From Faecalibacterium sp. I3-3-89 (GTDB lineage Bacteria > Bacillota > Clostridia > Oscillospirales > Ruminococcaceae): DNA of 64,000 nt. Positions 46,371 through 55,471 of this stretch are shown here, piece by piece. The DNA lies in contig NZ_CP094468.1 in NCBI RefSeq assembly GCF_023347275.1, forward strand, positions 1,798,001 through 1,862,000. The letters run 5' to 3'. Made by a program: the position numbers and the translations under genes. The number at the start of each line of letters is the position of its first letter. Position 1 is the first letter of the stretch. The notes below the pieces were generated by a model. That model saw only the letters and a program-made list of their open reading frames with translations, made no database searches and was not told the origin of the DNA.

Positions 46371-47462
46371 ATGAGTGCTGTACGCAGCGATTCGATCGAT
46401 TTCTTCTTAGGGACCACCACCCCCGCCGGGTTCAAAGGGTATTTTGAGCCTCTGCGGCGGGAACCGGGGATGCAGATGTATCTCATCAAAAGCGGGCCGG
46501 GCTGCGGCAAATCGACTCTGATGAAACGGCTGGCCCTCAAGGCTGAACAGAAGGACGAACCCATCCAGCGCATCCACTGCGCCAGCGACCCCGACAGTCT
46601 GGATGGCGTCATCTTCCTCGACAAGCGCGCTGCCATCGTGGACGCCACCGCGCCCCACGTTCTGGAGCCGGACGCCCCGGGCGCAGAAGAGCAGGTGGTG
46701 AGCCTGTACCACACGCTGGACGCCGACGCCCTCCGCGCCCACGCCGACGAGGTGAAGCACCTCTTTGCCCAGAATGCCGCCCTCCGCAGCCGGGCCGCAC
46801 GGTATATCGCCTCTGCAGGAAGCCTGCTGCTGGACAGCCGCCGGGCCGAGGCCTGCAGCGCCAACTTCGAAAAGGTGCGTCGGTACGTCAAGCGGCTCTG
46901 TGCCCGGCTCCTCCCCCGCCTGCCCGACGGAGCCGAGGCCGGTGAGGAGCTGCGGCTGCTGTCGGCCATCACCCCCAAAGGCCCGGTGTTCTACCGGGGG
47001 ACGGTGCAGGCGCTGGCCGACCGGTATGTGGTCTTCCACGACGACTGCGGGGCCGTCTCCCGGCTGCTGCTGGAGCTTATCCGGGCCGAGGCGCTGGCCC
47101 GGGGCTACCACATCATCACCTGCCCCTGCGCCATGCACCCCGAGGACAAGATCGACCATCTCTTCATCCCGGCCCTCCGGCTGGCTTTCCTCACCGACAA
47201 CCGCTGGCATCCCGTCCAGCTGCCCGGTGTGCAGGCCGTCCGGTGCACCCGCTTCGTGGACCGGGAGAATCTGGCGGGCTACCGCGCCCGTCTCCGCTTC
47301 AACGAGCGGGCCGCCGCCGAGCTTCTTGAGCAGGCTGCCGACCTGATGGCGCAGGCCAAGGCCTGTCATGATGAGCTTGAGACCTACTACCGCGCCGCCG
47401 TAGACTTCGACCGGGTGGACGCAGCCGCCGTCCAATGCGCCGAGATGCTGGGGCTGGGGTAG
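46371..47462 (+). CDS. P-loop ATPase, PRK06851-like
   Basis: 363 aa. N-terminal Walker A SGPGCGKSTLMKRLALKA near residue 42 and TTTPAGFKGYFEPL upstream match the PRK06851-type NTPases conserved in clostridia. A second, degenerate P-loop-like half follows. Function unknown; relatives lie near sporulation or DNA-metabolism genes. It precedes the helicase by 30 nt and is probably in its operon. Confidence 0.8.
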   Translation: MSAVRSDSIDFFLGTTTPAGFKGYFEPLRREPGMQMYLIKSGPGCGKSTLMKRLALKAEQKDEPIQRIHCASDPDSLDGVIFLDKRAAIVDATAPHVLEPDAPGAEEQVVSLYHTLDADALRAHADEVKHLFAQNAALRSRAARYIASAGSLLLDSRRAEACSANFEKVRRYVKRLCARLLPRLPDGAEAGEELRLLSAITPKGPVFYRGTVQALADRYVVFHDDCGAVSRLLLELIRAEALARGYHIITCPCAMHPEDKIDHLFIPALRLAFLTDNRWHPVQLPGVQAVRCTRFVDRENLAGYRARLRFNERAAAELLEQAADLMAQAKACHDELETYYRAAVDFDRVDAAAVQCAEMLGLG

Positions 47463-47492
47463 TTTAATAATAAATAAAAGGAAGTGACCCCT

Positions 47493-49979
47493 ATGCCCGC
47501 GTTTTGTCTGCCTGTCCGTCAACTGGTGGAATTTCTGCTCCGCACCGGCAGCATCGACAGCCGCTTCACCGGCTTTGACCGCGCCAACGAGGGCGCGCGC
47601 ATCCACCGCAGACTGCAAAAGGCGGCGGGCGAGGGCTATGCCGCTGAAGTTTTCCTCTCCGGTGAGCGGGAAATGTCGGGCATCACCTTCACCATCGAGG
47701 GGCGGGCTGACGGCATCTTTTCCGACGAGGCAGGGGTGACGGTCATCGACGAGATCAAGACCACCGCTGTCCCCGCCGACGCCATCACTGAGGACATGAA
47801 CCCCTGCCACTGGGCACAGGGGATGGTCTACGGGGCGCTCTATGGCCGTCAGCAGGGGCTGGACCGGCTGGACGTCCGGCTCACATACTATCAGATCGAT
47901 ACCGATGAAGTCTTCCGCTTCCTGCGGCATTTCACCCTCGGGGAGCTGGAAGCCTTCCTGCAAGACCTTCTCGGGCAGTACGTCCCTTGGGCGCAGCGCC
48001 AGCTGGCGTGGAAGGAGCGCCGGAGCGAGAGCCTCTCGGCGCTGGCCTTCCCTTTTCCGGCCTATCGGCCCGGGCAGCGGGCACTGGCAGGCGAGGTCTA
48101 CCGCGCCTGCACTGCTGCACCCTCGAAGGCGGGCGTCCGGCTCTTCTGTCAGGCCCCCACCGGCATCGGCAAGACCATGAGCGTCCTCTTCCCCGCCCTG
48201 CGGGCCATCGGCACCGGCTGCGGCGAGAAGCTGTTCTACCTCACGGCCCGCAATACCACGCAGTCTGCCGCCGAGGACGCCGTGGCGCGGCTGCGGGCAG
48301 CTGCCCCGGGGCTGGCGCTCCGGAGCGTGACCCTGACGGCCAAGGAGAAGGTCTGCCTCCACCCGGACGCCGAGGGCCATCCCGCCTGCCTGCCCGAGCT
48401 TTGCCCCTACGCCAACGGCTACTACGACCGGGTGAACACCGCCCTGCGAGTCCTTCTGGACGAGGGCAGCGGCTGCTTCGACCGGGCCGCGCTGGCCGAT
48501 GCTGCGCGGCAGTTCACGGTCTGCCCCTTCGAGCTGGGGCTGGACCTGAGCGAGTGGTGTGACGTCATCATCGGGGACTACAACTACCTCTTCGATCCAG
48601 TGGTGCACCTGCGGCGGTTCTTTGACAGCGCGGGCGACTGGCTCTTCCTCGTGGATGAGGCCCACAACCTGCCCGAGCGTGCCCGCGCCATGTACTCCGC
48701 CCGCTTTTGCAAGAGCAGCCTTACCGAGGCCAAGCGCGCCCTCGGCCGGGGCAGGAGTACTCTTAAAACGGCCCTCACCAAGGCCGACAAAGCCTTTCTG
48801 GAGGGCCGGAAAGCCGTCTGCGCCCTCGCGCCCCGGCGGGGCAGCGCTGCCCCCGGAGAGGACGGCAGCGGCCAGACCTCTCTTCTGGAACAGGCGGAGA
48901 CGCCCACGCTCGCGCTGCCTGCCGCCGACTATGCGCAGGACGGCACGGTGTTCTGCAAAGAGCTGCCCTCGGCCCTGCTGGCGCCTCTGCGGGCGCTGAC
49001 GGCCCCTTTGCAGGACTGGCTGGAGGACGACTCCGACGACGCCGAGGGCCACACGGCTCTTCTGGGCCTCTATTTCGAGGTTCAGGATGTCCTGCGGGCG
49101 GCGGAGCGGTACGATGAGCACTTTGCCACCCAGCTCACCGCCCGGGGCAGCGAGCTGGAACTGCAGCTGCTCTGTCTCGACCCCTCCCCCTTCGTGGACA
49201 CAAGCCTCTCGACGGGGCGGGCCGCAGCCCTGTTCAGCGCTACCCTGACGCCGCCGGGTTATTACCGCACCGTCCTCGGCTGCCCCGAGGCCCGGGCCGT
49301 GGCTTTGGAAAGCCCTTTCCCTCCTGAGAATCTCGGGCTTTACTGCCTGCCCTCCATCTCCACACGCTACCGCCAGCGGGAGGCCAGCATCCAGCCCATC
49401 TCGGACGCCCTCGCGGCGCTGGCCTCCGGCCGGAGGGGCAACTATCTGGCCTTTTTCCCCAGCTATGCCTATCTGCGTCAGGTGTGGGAGGACTTCACCG
49501 CCCGCTACCCCGGCATCGACACGCTGGTGCAGGAGAGCGGGCTGGACGACGCCGGGCGGGCGGCCTTTCTCGGGCGGTTCTCGCCCCGCCCGGAAAAGAC
49601 GCTGCTGGGCTTCGGGGTCATGGGAGGCATCTTCGGTGAGGGGGTGGACCTCACAGGCGACCGGCTCATCGGCTGTGCCATCGTGGGCGTGGGCCTGCCG
49701 CAGGTCAGCCCCCGGCAGGAGATGCTCCGCCGCTATTACGACGCCCAGAAGGGTGCAGGCTTCGACTACGCCTACCGCTGGCCCGGAATGAACAAGGTCC
49801 TTCAGGCCGCCGGGCGGGTCATCCGGACACAGGAGGACAAAGGCGTGGTGCTGCTCTTGGATGACCGCTTTGCCCAGAGCGAATATGCCCGCCTTTTCCC
49901 GAAGCATTGGCGGCAGCTGGAGTATCTGCGGGATACGGAGGACTTAAAGAAGAAACTGGAAGCTTTTTGGAAGGACTAA
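47493..49979 (+). CDS. DinG/XPD-type helicase with N-terminal PD-(D/E)XK domain
   Basis: 828 aa. Residues about 1-180 look like a RecB/Cas4-type nuclease (GRADGIFSDEAGVTVIDEIK-TT). Then a superfamily 2 helicase: Walker A QAPTGIGKTMSVLFPALRAI, Fe-S cysteines around VCLHPDAEGHPACLPELCPY ... FTVCPFEL, DEAH (LFLVDEAHNLPERA), and C-terminal QAAGRVIRTQEDKG. XPD/DinG helicases unwind DNA 5' to 3' in repair. The start at 47493 follows AAAGGAAG. Confidence 0.9.
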   Translation: MPAFCLPVRQLVEFLLRTGSIDSRFTGFDRANEGARIHRRLQKAAGEGYAAEVFLSGEREMSGITFTIEGRADGIFSDEAGVTVIDEIKTTAVPADAITEDMNPCHWAQGMVYGALYGRQQGLDRLDVRLTYYQIDTDEVFRFLRHFTLGELEAFLQDLLGQYVPWAQRQLAWKERRSESLSALAFPFPAYRPGQRALAGEVYRACTAAPSKAGVRLFCQAPTGIGKTMSVLFPALRAIGTGCGEKLFYLTARNTTQSAAEDAVARLRAAAPGLALRSVTLTAKEKVCLHPDAEGHPACLPELCPYANGYYDRVNTALRVLLDEGSGCFDRAALADAARQFTVCPFELGLDLSEWCDVIIGDYNYLFDPVVHLRRFFDSAGDWLFLVDEAHNLPERARAMYSARFCKSSLTEAKRALGRGRSTLKTALTKADKAFLEGRKAVCALAPRRGSAAPGEDGSGQTSLLEQAETPTLALPAADYAQDGTVFCKELPSALLAPLRALTAPLQDWLEDDSDDAEGHTALLGLYFEVQDVLRAAERYDEHFATQLTARGSELELQLLCLDPSPFVDTSLSTGRAAALFSATLTPPGYYRTVLGCPEARAVALESPFPPENLGLYCLPSISTRYRQREASIQPISDALAALASGRRGNYLAFFPSYAYLRQVWEDFTARYPGIDTLVQESGLDDAGRAAFLGRFSPRPEKTLLGFGVMGGIFGEGVDLTGDRLIGCAIVGVGLPQVSPRQEMLRRYYDAQKGAGFDYAYRWPGMNKVLQAAGRVIRTQEDKGVVLLLDDRFAQSEYARLFPKHWRQLEYLRDTEDLKKKLEAFWKD

Positions 49980-50215
49980 ACCTCTCCGTCACGCCTACGG
50001 CGTGCCACAGCCCGGGTTGCGGCTCCCAGCGTCTGCTTCGCTGTCGCTTGCACCCTGCTGGCCGCTGCCCCAACAGCTCCTTCCTGTTTCCGCCACTGGC
50101 GGCGGTCGTCGCCGTTGCCTACCGAGGGGAGGCTTTGGCATACCGTAAAGCTTCGCCTCTTCGCCAGAGGCTCCCCTACAAGGGGAGCTGGCGCGAAGCG
50201 TCTGAGAGGTTGGAC
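49979..50215. repeat. MITE-like repeat, long type, carrying an extra 100-bp segment
   Basis: Begins AACCTCTCCGTCACGCC and ends GTCTGAGAGGTT, equal to the element at 56297-56431. Relative to that copy, about 100 bp (roughly 50010-50118) are inserted after GCCACA. No gene in this 310-bp gap. Confidence 0.75.
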
Positions 50216-50245
50216 GAAGGACGGCCTGACCGTGAGCCGCCAAAA

Positions 50246-50283
50246 TAAAAAGAGGCAGACAAAAGCCGTCTGCCTCTTTTTTC
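50246..50283. terminator. Bidirectional terminator
   Basis: GAGGCAGAC / GTCTGCCTC stem with A-run before and T-run after, so it works on both strands. Confidence 0.88.
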
Positions 50284-50289
50284 ATCATA

Positions 50290-51264
50290 TCATCGTCTTG
50301 TTTTTGCCGTTTTCTTCCGTATGATGTCCCACGAGGGCATCTGCCCGCGCAGGGTATCCCATGCGGTCATCTGGGTCTGTGTCTGGGCGCGGAGGCCCTC
50401 GAAGGCCTCGTCGAGGTACTGCATCTCAGCCACGGCGTGCATCGCGTGGTCGGAGACGCAGAGACGGCCCAGCGGGGTCTTGCAGATGGCCAGCAGCATG
50501 GCGTCCATCTTCCGGCGTCCGGGAGTCCCGGCGCGGTAGCAGTCGGTGTTCTCCTTGTCGTCCACCGGGATGTGCGCGGCCTTGAGCATCTCGCAGCCCT
50601 CCCACGCGGCATCGAGGACCAGCTCCCGCTGCTCCTTGGTGGCCTTGGAGAGGTCGCCCTTGCAGGCGTAGCAGAGATAGCAGACCGGCAGGATGAGGGC
50701 GATGTGGCACTTGAGCCATGCGTCCATGTCGCTGACAAAGTTCAGCTTGTACTTTGCGCCCTCGAAGGCTGTCTTGAGGCGGTAGCGGAAGACGCCCGAA
50801 AGGGGTGCTGTGGCCCCGCCGACGGTCATATCCACGCCGACATGGGCGCTGACCACCTTATCCACATCCCGGTGTCCGCCGCTGCTCTGAAAACCGAACG
50901 CGACCTTGTCCGCCGGGCGCTGCATGGCCTGCATGACCTCCACCGCATGGGGGTCGTTGCCCACAAAGACGAAGTACTCGCTCTTATTCTGCTTGAGGAT
51001 GGGCAGCACATCGGGCAGCTGCCCGGCCTGCACCGCCACAAAAACGAGGTCGTAGCAGTCGTCCGGGGCCAGCGTGTCGATGGTCGTCACCCGATCCACC
51101 GTGGTGCGGCACTGCGCCCAGTGGCGGATCACGAGGCCCCTTTGGTCGAGCCTTTCCTTCCACTCACCCCGCGCCAGCATGGTGACGACGTTCTTCTTGT
51201 TCTGCAGCAGACGGTGGGCCAGTTCACAGCCCTGCACCCCTGCACCATAGACCAGTATCCTCAT
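50290..51264 (-). CDS. Ketopantoate reductase-like (PanE/ApbA) protein
   Basis: 324 aa. N-terminal Rossmann motif MRILVYGAGVQGCELAHRLL, then DLVFVAVQAGQLPDVLP and VGNDPHAVEVM, and a helical C-terminal domain. PanE reduces ketopantoate to pantoate; the low conservation around the catalytic lysine leaves substrate open. GGAGGC precedes the start. It is followed upstream by an HMA-domain gene. Confidence 0.78.
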   Translation of the reverse strand: MRILVYGAGVQGCELAHRLLQNKKNVVTMLARGEWKERLDQRGLVIRHWAQCRTTVDRVTTIDTLAPDDCYDLVFVAVQAGQLPDVLPILKQNKSEYFVFVGNDPHAVEVMQAMQRPADKVAFGFQSSGGHRDVDKVVSAHVGVDMTVGGATAPLSGVFRYRLKTAFEGAKYKLNFVSDMDAWLKCHIALILPVCYLCYACKGDLSKATKEQRELVLDAAWEGCEMLKAAHIPVDDKENTDCYRAGTPGRRKMDAMLLAICKTPLGRLCVSDHAMHAVAEMQYLDEAFEGLRAQTQTQMTAWDTLRGQMPSWDIIRKKTAKTRR

Positions 51265-51310
51265 CTCTGCCTGCCTCCTTTCGCAGGCCCCCTTCCGGGG
51301 CCGGAAGTCC

Positions 51311-51568
51311 TCAGTGCTTCAAAAACGAGAAGAAGCCCTTTTTCTCGTAGGGCTTTTCCTCCGCGCCAGTCACCGTGTAGCCAGTGGCTGCGATGGCAGC
51401 CTTCAGGGCTTCGATGTCCAGCGGCTGGGCCGAGACGATGACCGTCTCGCCCTTGGTGTGGGAAGAAGTGACCTTCTCCACCTGCGCGGTCTTGCGCACC
51501 ACATCGTTGATGTGGCTCTCGCACATCCCGCACATCATCCCGTTCACTTTCAGCGTCGTCTGCACCAT
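51311..51568 (-). CDS. Heavy-metal-associated (CopZ-like) domain protein
   Basis: 85 aa, one ferredoxin-like HMA fold: VNGMMCGMCESHINDVVRKT with the metal-binding C-x2-C, and LDIEALKAAIAATGYTVTG. A Lys/Phe-rich tail (KKGFFSFLKH) follows. Probably a cytosolic copper or other soft-metal carrier. The start at 51568 has AGGAGGT ahead. No copper ATPase is adjacent. Confidence 0.88.
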   Translation of the reverse strand: MVQTTLKVNGMMCGMCESHINDVVRKTAQVEKVTSSHTKGETVIVSAQPLDIEALKAAIAATGYTVTGAEEKPYEKKGFFSFLKH

Positions 51569-51671
51569 TGGTCCGTACCTCCTGCTCCTAGATCGCGCCC
51601 ACCGGGCGTTTTTCATTTTCATCATACCACACTGGTATGCTAATTGCAAGTGCCTGCGGACAGACCGCCGC

Positions 51672-52220
51672 TCACAGTACACGGGTGCGGTATATTTCTC
51701 CCGTATCTACGTCTTTCCAATAAAATACGCCGTCCTCCAGCGTCATATAGCTGTGGGGACTGTTTTCTTTCGGGATGCTCAGGGAGCCGGGGTTAATGTA
51801 GACGTTTCCCTGCCCGAACTCCGTCCACGCCGGGACATGAGTGTGGCCGTGGAGCAGGATGTCCCCCTCGGCCAGCGGCGGCAGGTTCTTTAAGTTATAG
51901 ATATGCCCGTGGGTGGCGTAGATGAGCTTTTCGCCCGCCGGGAGGATGCAGTAATCCGCCATCACCGGAAAGTCCAGCACCATCTGATCCACCTCGGCAT
52001 CGCAGTTGCCTCGGACACAGCAGAGCCTGTTCTTCAGGCTGTTCAACATCGGGATGACCTCCTTGGGCGCATAGTCCCGGGGCAGGTCGTTCCGGGGGCC
52101 GTGATAGAGCAGATCCCCCAGCAGGAGCAGCCGCCCGGCCCCCTCCCGCTCGAAAGCCTCCACCATCCTTTTACCATAGTACGCCGACCCGTGCAGGTCG
52201 GATGCGATCATCCATTTCAT
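51672..52220 (-). CDS. yfcE: YfcE-like phosphodiesterase
   Basis: 182-aa calcineurin-type metallophosphoesterase. Metal ligands visible: ASDLHGS, LLGDLLYHGPRN, VRGNCDAEVD, ATHGHIYN, LHGHTHVPA. Family length. The start at 52220 follows GGAGGGAACG. Confidence 0.92.
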   Translation of the reverse strand: MKWMIASDLHGSAYYGKRMVEAFEREGAGRLLLLGDLLYHGPRNDLPRDYAPKEVIPMLNSLKNRLCCVRGNCDAEVDQMVLDFPVMADYCILPAGEKLIYATHGHIYNLKNLPPLAEGDILLHGHTHVPAWTEFGQGNVYINPGSLSIPKENSPHSYMTLEDGVFYWKDVDTGEIYRTRVL

Positions 52221-52305
52221 TCCGTTCCCTCCGTTCTCGTTTGGCTCCATTGTACCACGAAATGGACGCTTGAGAAGTCTTTTGTGAAAAGTCATACTTT
52301 TCACT

Positions 52306-52545
52306 TGACAATCTCTCCGTTTCGTGGTATCCTATCGCAGGCTGGTCGGAAGGCCGCTTTTCCGGTTTTCCTCCCGGCCCACGTCCCGGTGCTGTCCGGC
52401 GGCGTCCCGTAACGCCGCTGTCGTCGATGCACCGTATTTCTTTGCACCCTCTTTATAAAACCCGTGTGGATTTTTACAGCATAGATCTTGCTACTTTTCG
52501 CCACACAATGGCCCGCTTCAAAGCCGCCGTTGTGTGGCTTTTCTT
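52306..52545 (+). promoter_or_regulatory. Promoter, structured leader and possible attenuator of the MATE gene
   Basis: TTGACA (52306-52311), 16 bp, TATCCT (52328-52333). The leader of about 240 nt contains a strong hairpin GCGGCGT-CCCGTA-ACGCCGC near 52402-52422, a short reading frame beginning ATG 52427 in frame with the pump, and a terminator-like stem GCCACACAATGGC / GCCGTTGTGTGGC (52500-52538) followed by TTTTCTT. This fits transcription attenuation. No known riboswitch class recognised. Confidence 0.55.
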
Positions 52546-52582
52546 GTGCGGAATTTTCAGGAAAGGAAGCTTTTACCCCCCT

Positions 52583-53914
52583 ATGAACGATACCTTTATG
52601 AAGACAAGGCCCGTCTTCCCGCTCCTCGTGTCCATGGCCCTGCCCAACGTCATCTCCATGCTGGTGAACTCGCTGTACAACATCGTGGACAGCCTCTTCG
52701 TGGCTCAGATCAATGAGCAGGCCATGACGGCCCTCTCCCTCGTGTTCCCCATCCAGAACTTCGTGAACGCTGTCGCCATCGGCTTCGGCGTGGGCATCAA
52801 CGCCCTTGTCGCCCTCTACCGGGGCGCAGGCGACCATGACAAGGCCGATGCAGCCGCCACCCACGGCATGGCCCTCTCGGTGCTCCACGGCCTCCTGTGC
52901 ACCCTGCTGGCCACGGCCATCATGCCCGGCTTCCTCGCCCGGTTCACCGCCGACAGCACCATCGTCTCGATGGGCGTCACCTATTCCGCCATCGTCTTCT
53001 TCTTTGCCATCGTGAACATGGCCAGCCTCGCCTTCGAGAAGATCTTTCAGGCTGTGGGCCGGATGAAGCTCACCATGCTCGCCCTCATCTCGGGCTGCGT
53101 GTGCAATATCCTGCTGGACCCCATCCTCATCTTCGGCCTCGGCCCGGTGCCCGCGCTGGGCATCGCCGGTGCGGCGCTGGCCACCGGCATCGGTCAGACC
53201 GTCACCCTCGTCCTCTACCTCGTGGTCTACTGCACCACAGCATCGCCCGTCCGCCTGCGCCGGAATGCCCTGCGGCCCGACGCCTCGCTGGAAGGACGCC
53301 TCTATGCCATCGGCGTGCCTGCTATCCTGAATCTGGCCCTGCCCTCCCTGCTGGTCACCTTCCTGAACGACCTGCTGGCCGCCTTCTCCGAGAGCTATGT
53401 GGTGGTGCTGGGCATCTACTACAAGCTCCAGACCTTCCTTTACCTGCCTGTCAGCGGCATCGTGCAGGGGATGCGCCCCCTCATCAGCTACAACTACGGC
53501 GCGAAGGAGCACGCCCGAGTAGCGAAGCTCTACCAGCTCACCCTCGGCATGAGCACCGTCATCATGGCGGCGGGCACGGTCATCTGCATGGCTGCCTCCG
53601 CGCCCCTCATCGGCCTCTTCTCCTCGAACCCCGAGACCATCGCCATCGGCCAGACGGCCCTGCGCATCATCTGCCTCGGCTTCGTGGTGTCCTCGGTGTC
53701 CACCACCTCCTCCGGCGCGCTGGAAGGTCTGGGCAAGGGCATGGCCTCGCTGGTCATCTCCCTCTGCCGCTACATCCTCTTCATCATGCCGCTGGCGTGG
53801 CTGCTCTGCCGCCAGCTCGGCCCCACCGGCGTCTGGCACGCTTTCTGGGCCACCGAGGTGCTGTCGGCCATCATCGCGTTCGCGGTGTATCGGAGGGGCG
53901 TCTCCAAGAAGTGA
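52583..53914 (+). CDS. MATE-family efflux transporter
   Basis: 443 aa, 12 predicted membrane helices, ion-driven export of drugs or metabolites. Typical opening RPVFPLLVSMALPNVISMLV-NSLYNIVDSLFV and repeat half near NLALPSLLVTFLNDLLAAFS. The start at 52583 follows AAAGGAAG; a longer in-frame reading begins in the leader and is unlikely to encode pump sequence. Confidence 0.93.
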   Translation: MNDTFMKTRPVFPLLVSMALPNVISMLVNSLYNIVDSLFVAQINEQAMTALSLVFPIQNFVNAVAIGFGVGINALVALYRGAGDHDKADAAATHGMALSVLHGLLCTLLATAIMPGFLARFTADSTIVSMGVTYSAIVFFFAIVNMASLAFEKIFQAVGRMKLTMLALISGCVCNILLDPILIFGLGPVPALGIAGAALATGIGQTVTLVLYLVVYCTTASPVRLRRNALRPDASLEGRLYAIGVPAILNLALPSLLVTFLNDLLAAFSESYVVVLGIYYKLQTFLYLPVSGIVQGMRPLISYNYGAKEHARVAKLYQLTLGMSTVIMAAGTVICMAASAPLIGLFSSNPETIAIGQTALRIICLGFVVSSVSTTSSGALEGLGKGMASLVISLCRYILFIMPLAWLLCRQLGPTGVWHAFWATEVLSAIIAFAVYRRGVSKK

Positions 53915-53927
53915 CCTGCCCTTGAGC

Positions 53928-54130
53928 AAAAGCCTCTCCCTTTGGGAGAGGTGGCATTGCGAAGCAATGACGGAGAGGGCAGGCCCGTTTTCCGAGAGTA
54001 TCTGCGCAGCGATAATATCGACTTTTGTCAGAGCTGCTATTATCGCTGTGTTTTTCGTTTTCGCCAGCATCCTTGCCCTCTCAGTCGCTGACGCGCCAGC
54101 TCTCCCATAGGGAGAGCCACTGGCGAGCCG
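53928..54130. repeat. Composite MITE-like repeat (about 200 bp)
   Basis: Two inverted 48-nt units (CTCTCCCTTTGGGAGAG... and ...CTCTCCCATAGGGAGAG) flank a middle segment with ATCGACTTTTGTCAGAG and CCAGCATCCTTGCCCTCTC. The same composite occurs at 63790-63990. Confidence 0.8.
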
Positions 54131-54177
54131 GTCAGGCCCACGCGGGACGAGCAAAGTCTGATTTTGTCGTAAACAGT

Positions 54178-54256
54178 AGTGCCCTGCTACAGAGATTCAC
54201 AACAGCTTGACAAGGTGTTCTTGTTTATAAGCTGCTGCCCTCTGTAGCAGGGCACT
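54178..54256. repeat. 79-bp rod-like inverted repeat
   Basis: Perfect 17-bp outer arms (AGTGCCCTGCTACAGAG and complement) enclose CAGCTT/AAGCTG and ACAAG/CTTGT stems. ATATTTTAT follows. No gene in 54131-54409. It may be a structured RNA, a terminator or a small inverted-repeat element. Confidence 0.7.
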
Positions 54257-54310
54257 ATATTTTATGCCATATTGAACTTCCAGCGGTCAGCGCAGAGTTG
54301 CCCGGCACGC

Positions 54311-54410
54311 CAGTGCCTCTCCCTATGGGAGAGGTGGCATCGCGCAGCGATGACGGAGAGGGCATGCCGCTACGAAAGAGCTGTCACGCCTGCGGCGTGA
54401 CGGAGAGGGC
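54311..54410. repeat. MITE/REP-like units, short type
   Basis: CTCTCCCTATGGGAGAGG...GACGGAGAGGG followed by GCTGTCACGCCTGCGGCGTGACGGAGAGGG; the second overlaps the transporter stop codon. Confidence 0.75.
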
Positions 54411-55387
54411 TACTCCTCCGGCACCAGCGCACAGACCAGCCGCACCATCCACGGCAGGAGGGGCAGCCAGAGCAGGGCGCAGCAGATGTTGAAGAGGGTG
54501 TGGGCGTTGGCGATCTGCCGGGAAATGATCTCCAGCTCCGGGCCTCTGGGGGAGACCAGCTCCACCAGCCGGACGAACCCGGGCAGCAGCGCCGCCGCCA
54601 GCAGGCTTCCGCTGAGGTTGAAGCAGCTGTGGGCCAGCGCAGCCCGGGCGGCGTCCCTGCCCTGCCCGATGCAGGCCAGCAGAGCTGTGACTGTAGTGCC
54701 GATGTTGTCCCCCAGCAGGACGGGCACCGCCCCGGCGAGGCCCAGCACGCTGTGGATGCCGTCCGGCCCGGCCTGCCGGGCCACATTCTGCAGGAGCGCG
54801 ATGGTGGCCGAGCTGCTCTGTACCACCATCGTCATGCCCAGCCCCAGCAGGATGCCCAGCAGCGGCGACGCCTTCACCCGGGTCATCCACCCAAGAAAAA
54901 CTTCCTGCCCCGCGAGGGGCTGCAAGGCCCGGCCCAGAATGCCGATGCCCTCGAAGAGCAGCCCGAAGGAGAATACCGCCTCTCCCACGGCCTGCCAGCG
55001 GGCCTTGCGGGCCGCGAAATCGATGACGAAACCCGCAAACAGCACCGGATACACCAGCTGCTGGGCGTCGAAGGCGATGAGCTGGGCCGTCATGGTCGTG
55101 CCGATGTTGATGCCGTAGATGACGGCCACAGCCCGGGGCAGCTCCAGCAGTCCGGCGCTGACGAAGCCAATGACCATGACCGTCGCCGCCGAGCTGCTCT
55201 GGAGCACCGCCGTCACGGCCAGCCCGGTAAGCACCCCCAGCAGCGGTGTGGCCGTCAGCCGGGCCAGCAGCCGCTTCATGGCGTCGCCTGCCGCCCGCTG
55301 TAAGGCACGGCTCATCCGGTCCATCCCGTAGAGGAACATCGCCAGCCCGCCGAACAGCGCGAAAAGCATCTCCGTCCCCTGCACCAT
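54410..55387 (-). CDS. Na/Pi-cotransporter-like membrane protein
   Basis: 325 aa, eight or more membrane helices. The two inverted repeats of the NptA/PF02690 family are visible with the QSSSA motif in each (TAVLQSSSAATVMVIGFVSA, TMVVQSSSATIALLQ) and GINIGTTMTAQ / GDNIGTTVTAL. It would import phosphate with sodium. The C-terminal PhoU-like domain of larger members is absent. The start at 55387 is chosen by position ahead of MLFALFGGLAMFLYGMD; an extension to 55459 has no RBS. Confidence 0.88.
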   Translation of the reverse strand: MVQGTEMLFALFGGLAMFLYGMDRMSRALQRAAGDAMKRLLARLTATPLLGVLTGLAVTAVLQSSSAATVMVIGFVSAGLLELPRAVAVIYGINIGTTMTAQLIAFDAQQLVYPVLFAGFVIDFAARKARWQAVGEAVFSFGLLFEGIGILGRALQPLAGQEVFLGWMTRVKASPLLGILLGLGMTMVVQSSSATIALLQNVARQAGPDGIHSVLGLAGAVPVLLGDNIGTTVTALLACIGQGRDAARAALAHSCFNLSGSLLAAALLPGFVRLVELVSPRGPELEIISRQIANAHTLFNICCALLWLPLLPWMVRLVCALVPEE

Positions 55388-55471
55388 CCGCACACCCCCT
55401 TGTCCCTCAGTGTATGAGGGATGTCCCACGGGGATGCGAAAAGACCTTCTCGCCCACACGCAGCAGGGCTG

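Noticed and set aside
46407..49907. Very long open frame (1,166 codons) on the minus strand.
   Set aside because: It is antisense to the ATPase and helicase genes, which have clear domains. The high-GC codon pattern keeps the opposite frame open.
52334..52500. Known riboswitch class in the MATE leader.
   Set aside because: I compared it mentally with guanidine, preQ1, NMT1 and yjdF patterns and saw no matching conserved core.
52301..54154. 617-codon minus-strand frame over the MATE gene.
   Set aside because: Antisense shadow of the transporter with low-complexity His/Gly/Asp composition.
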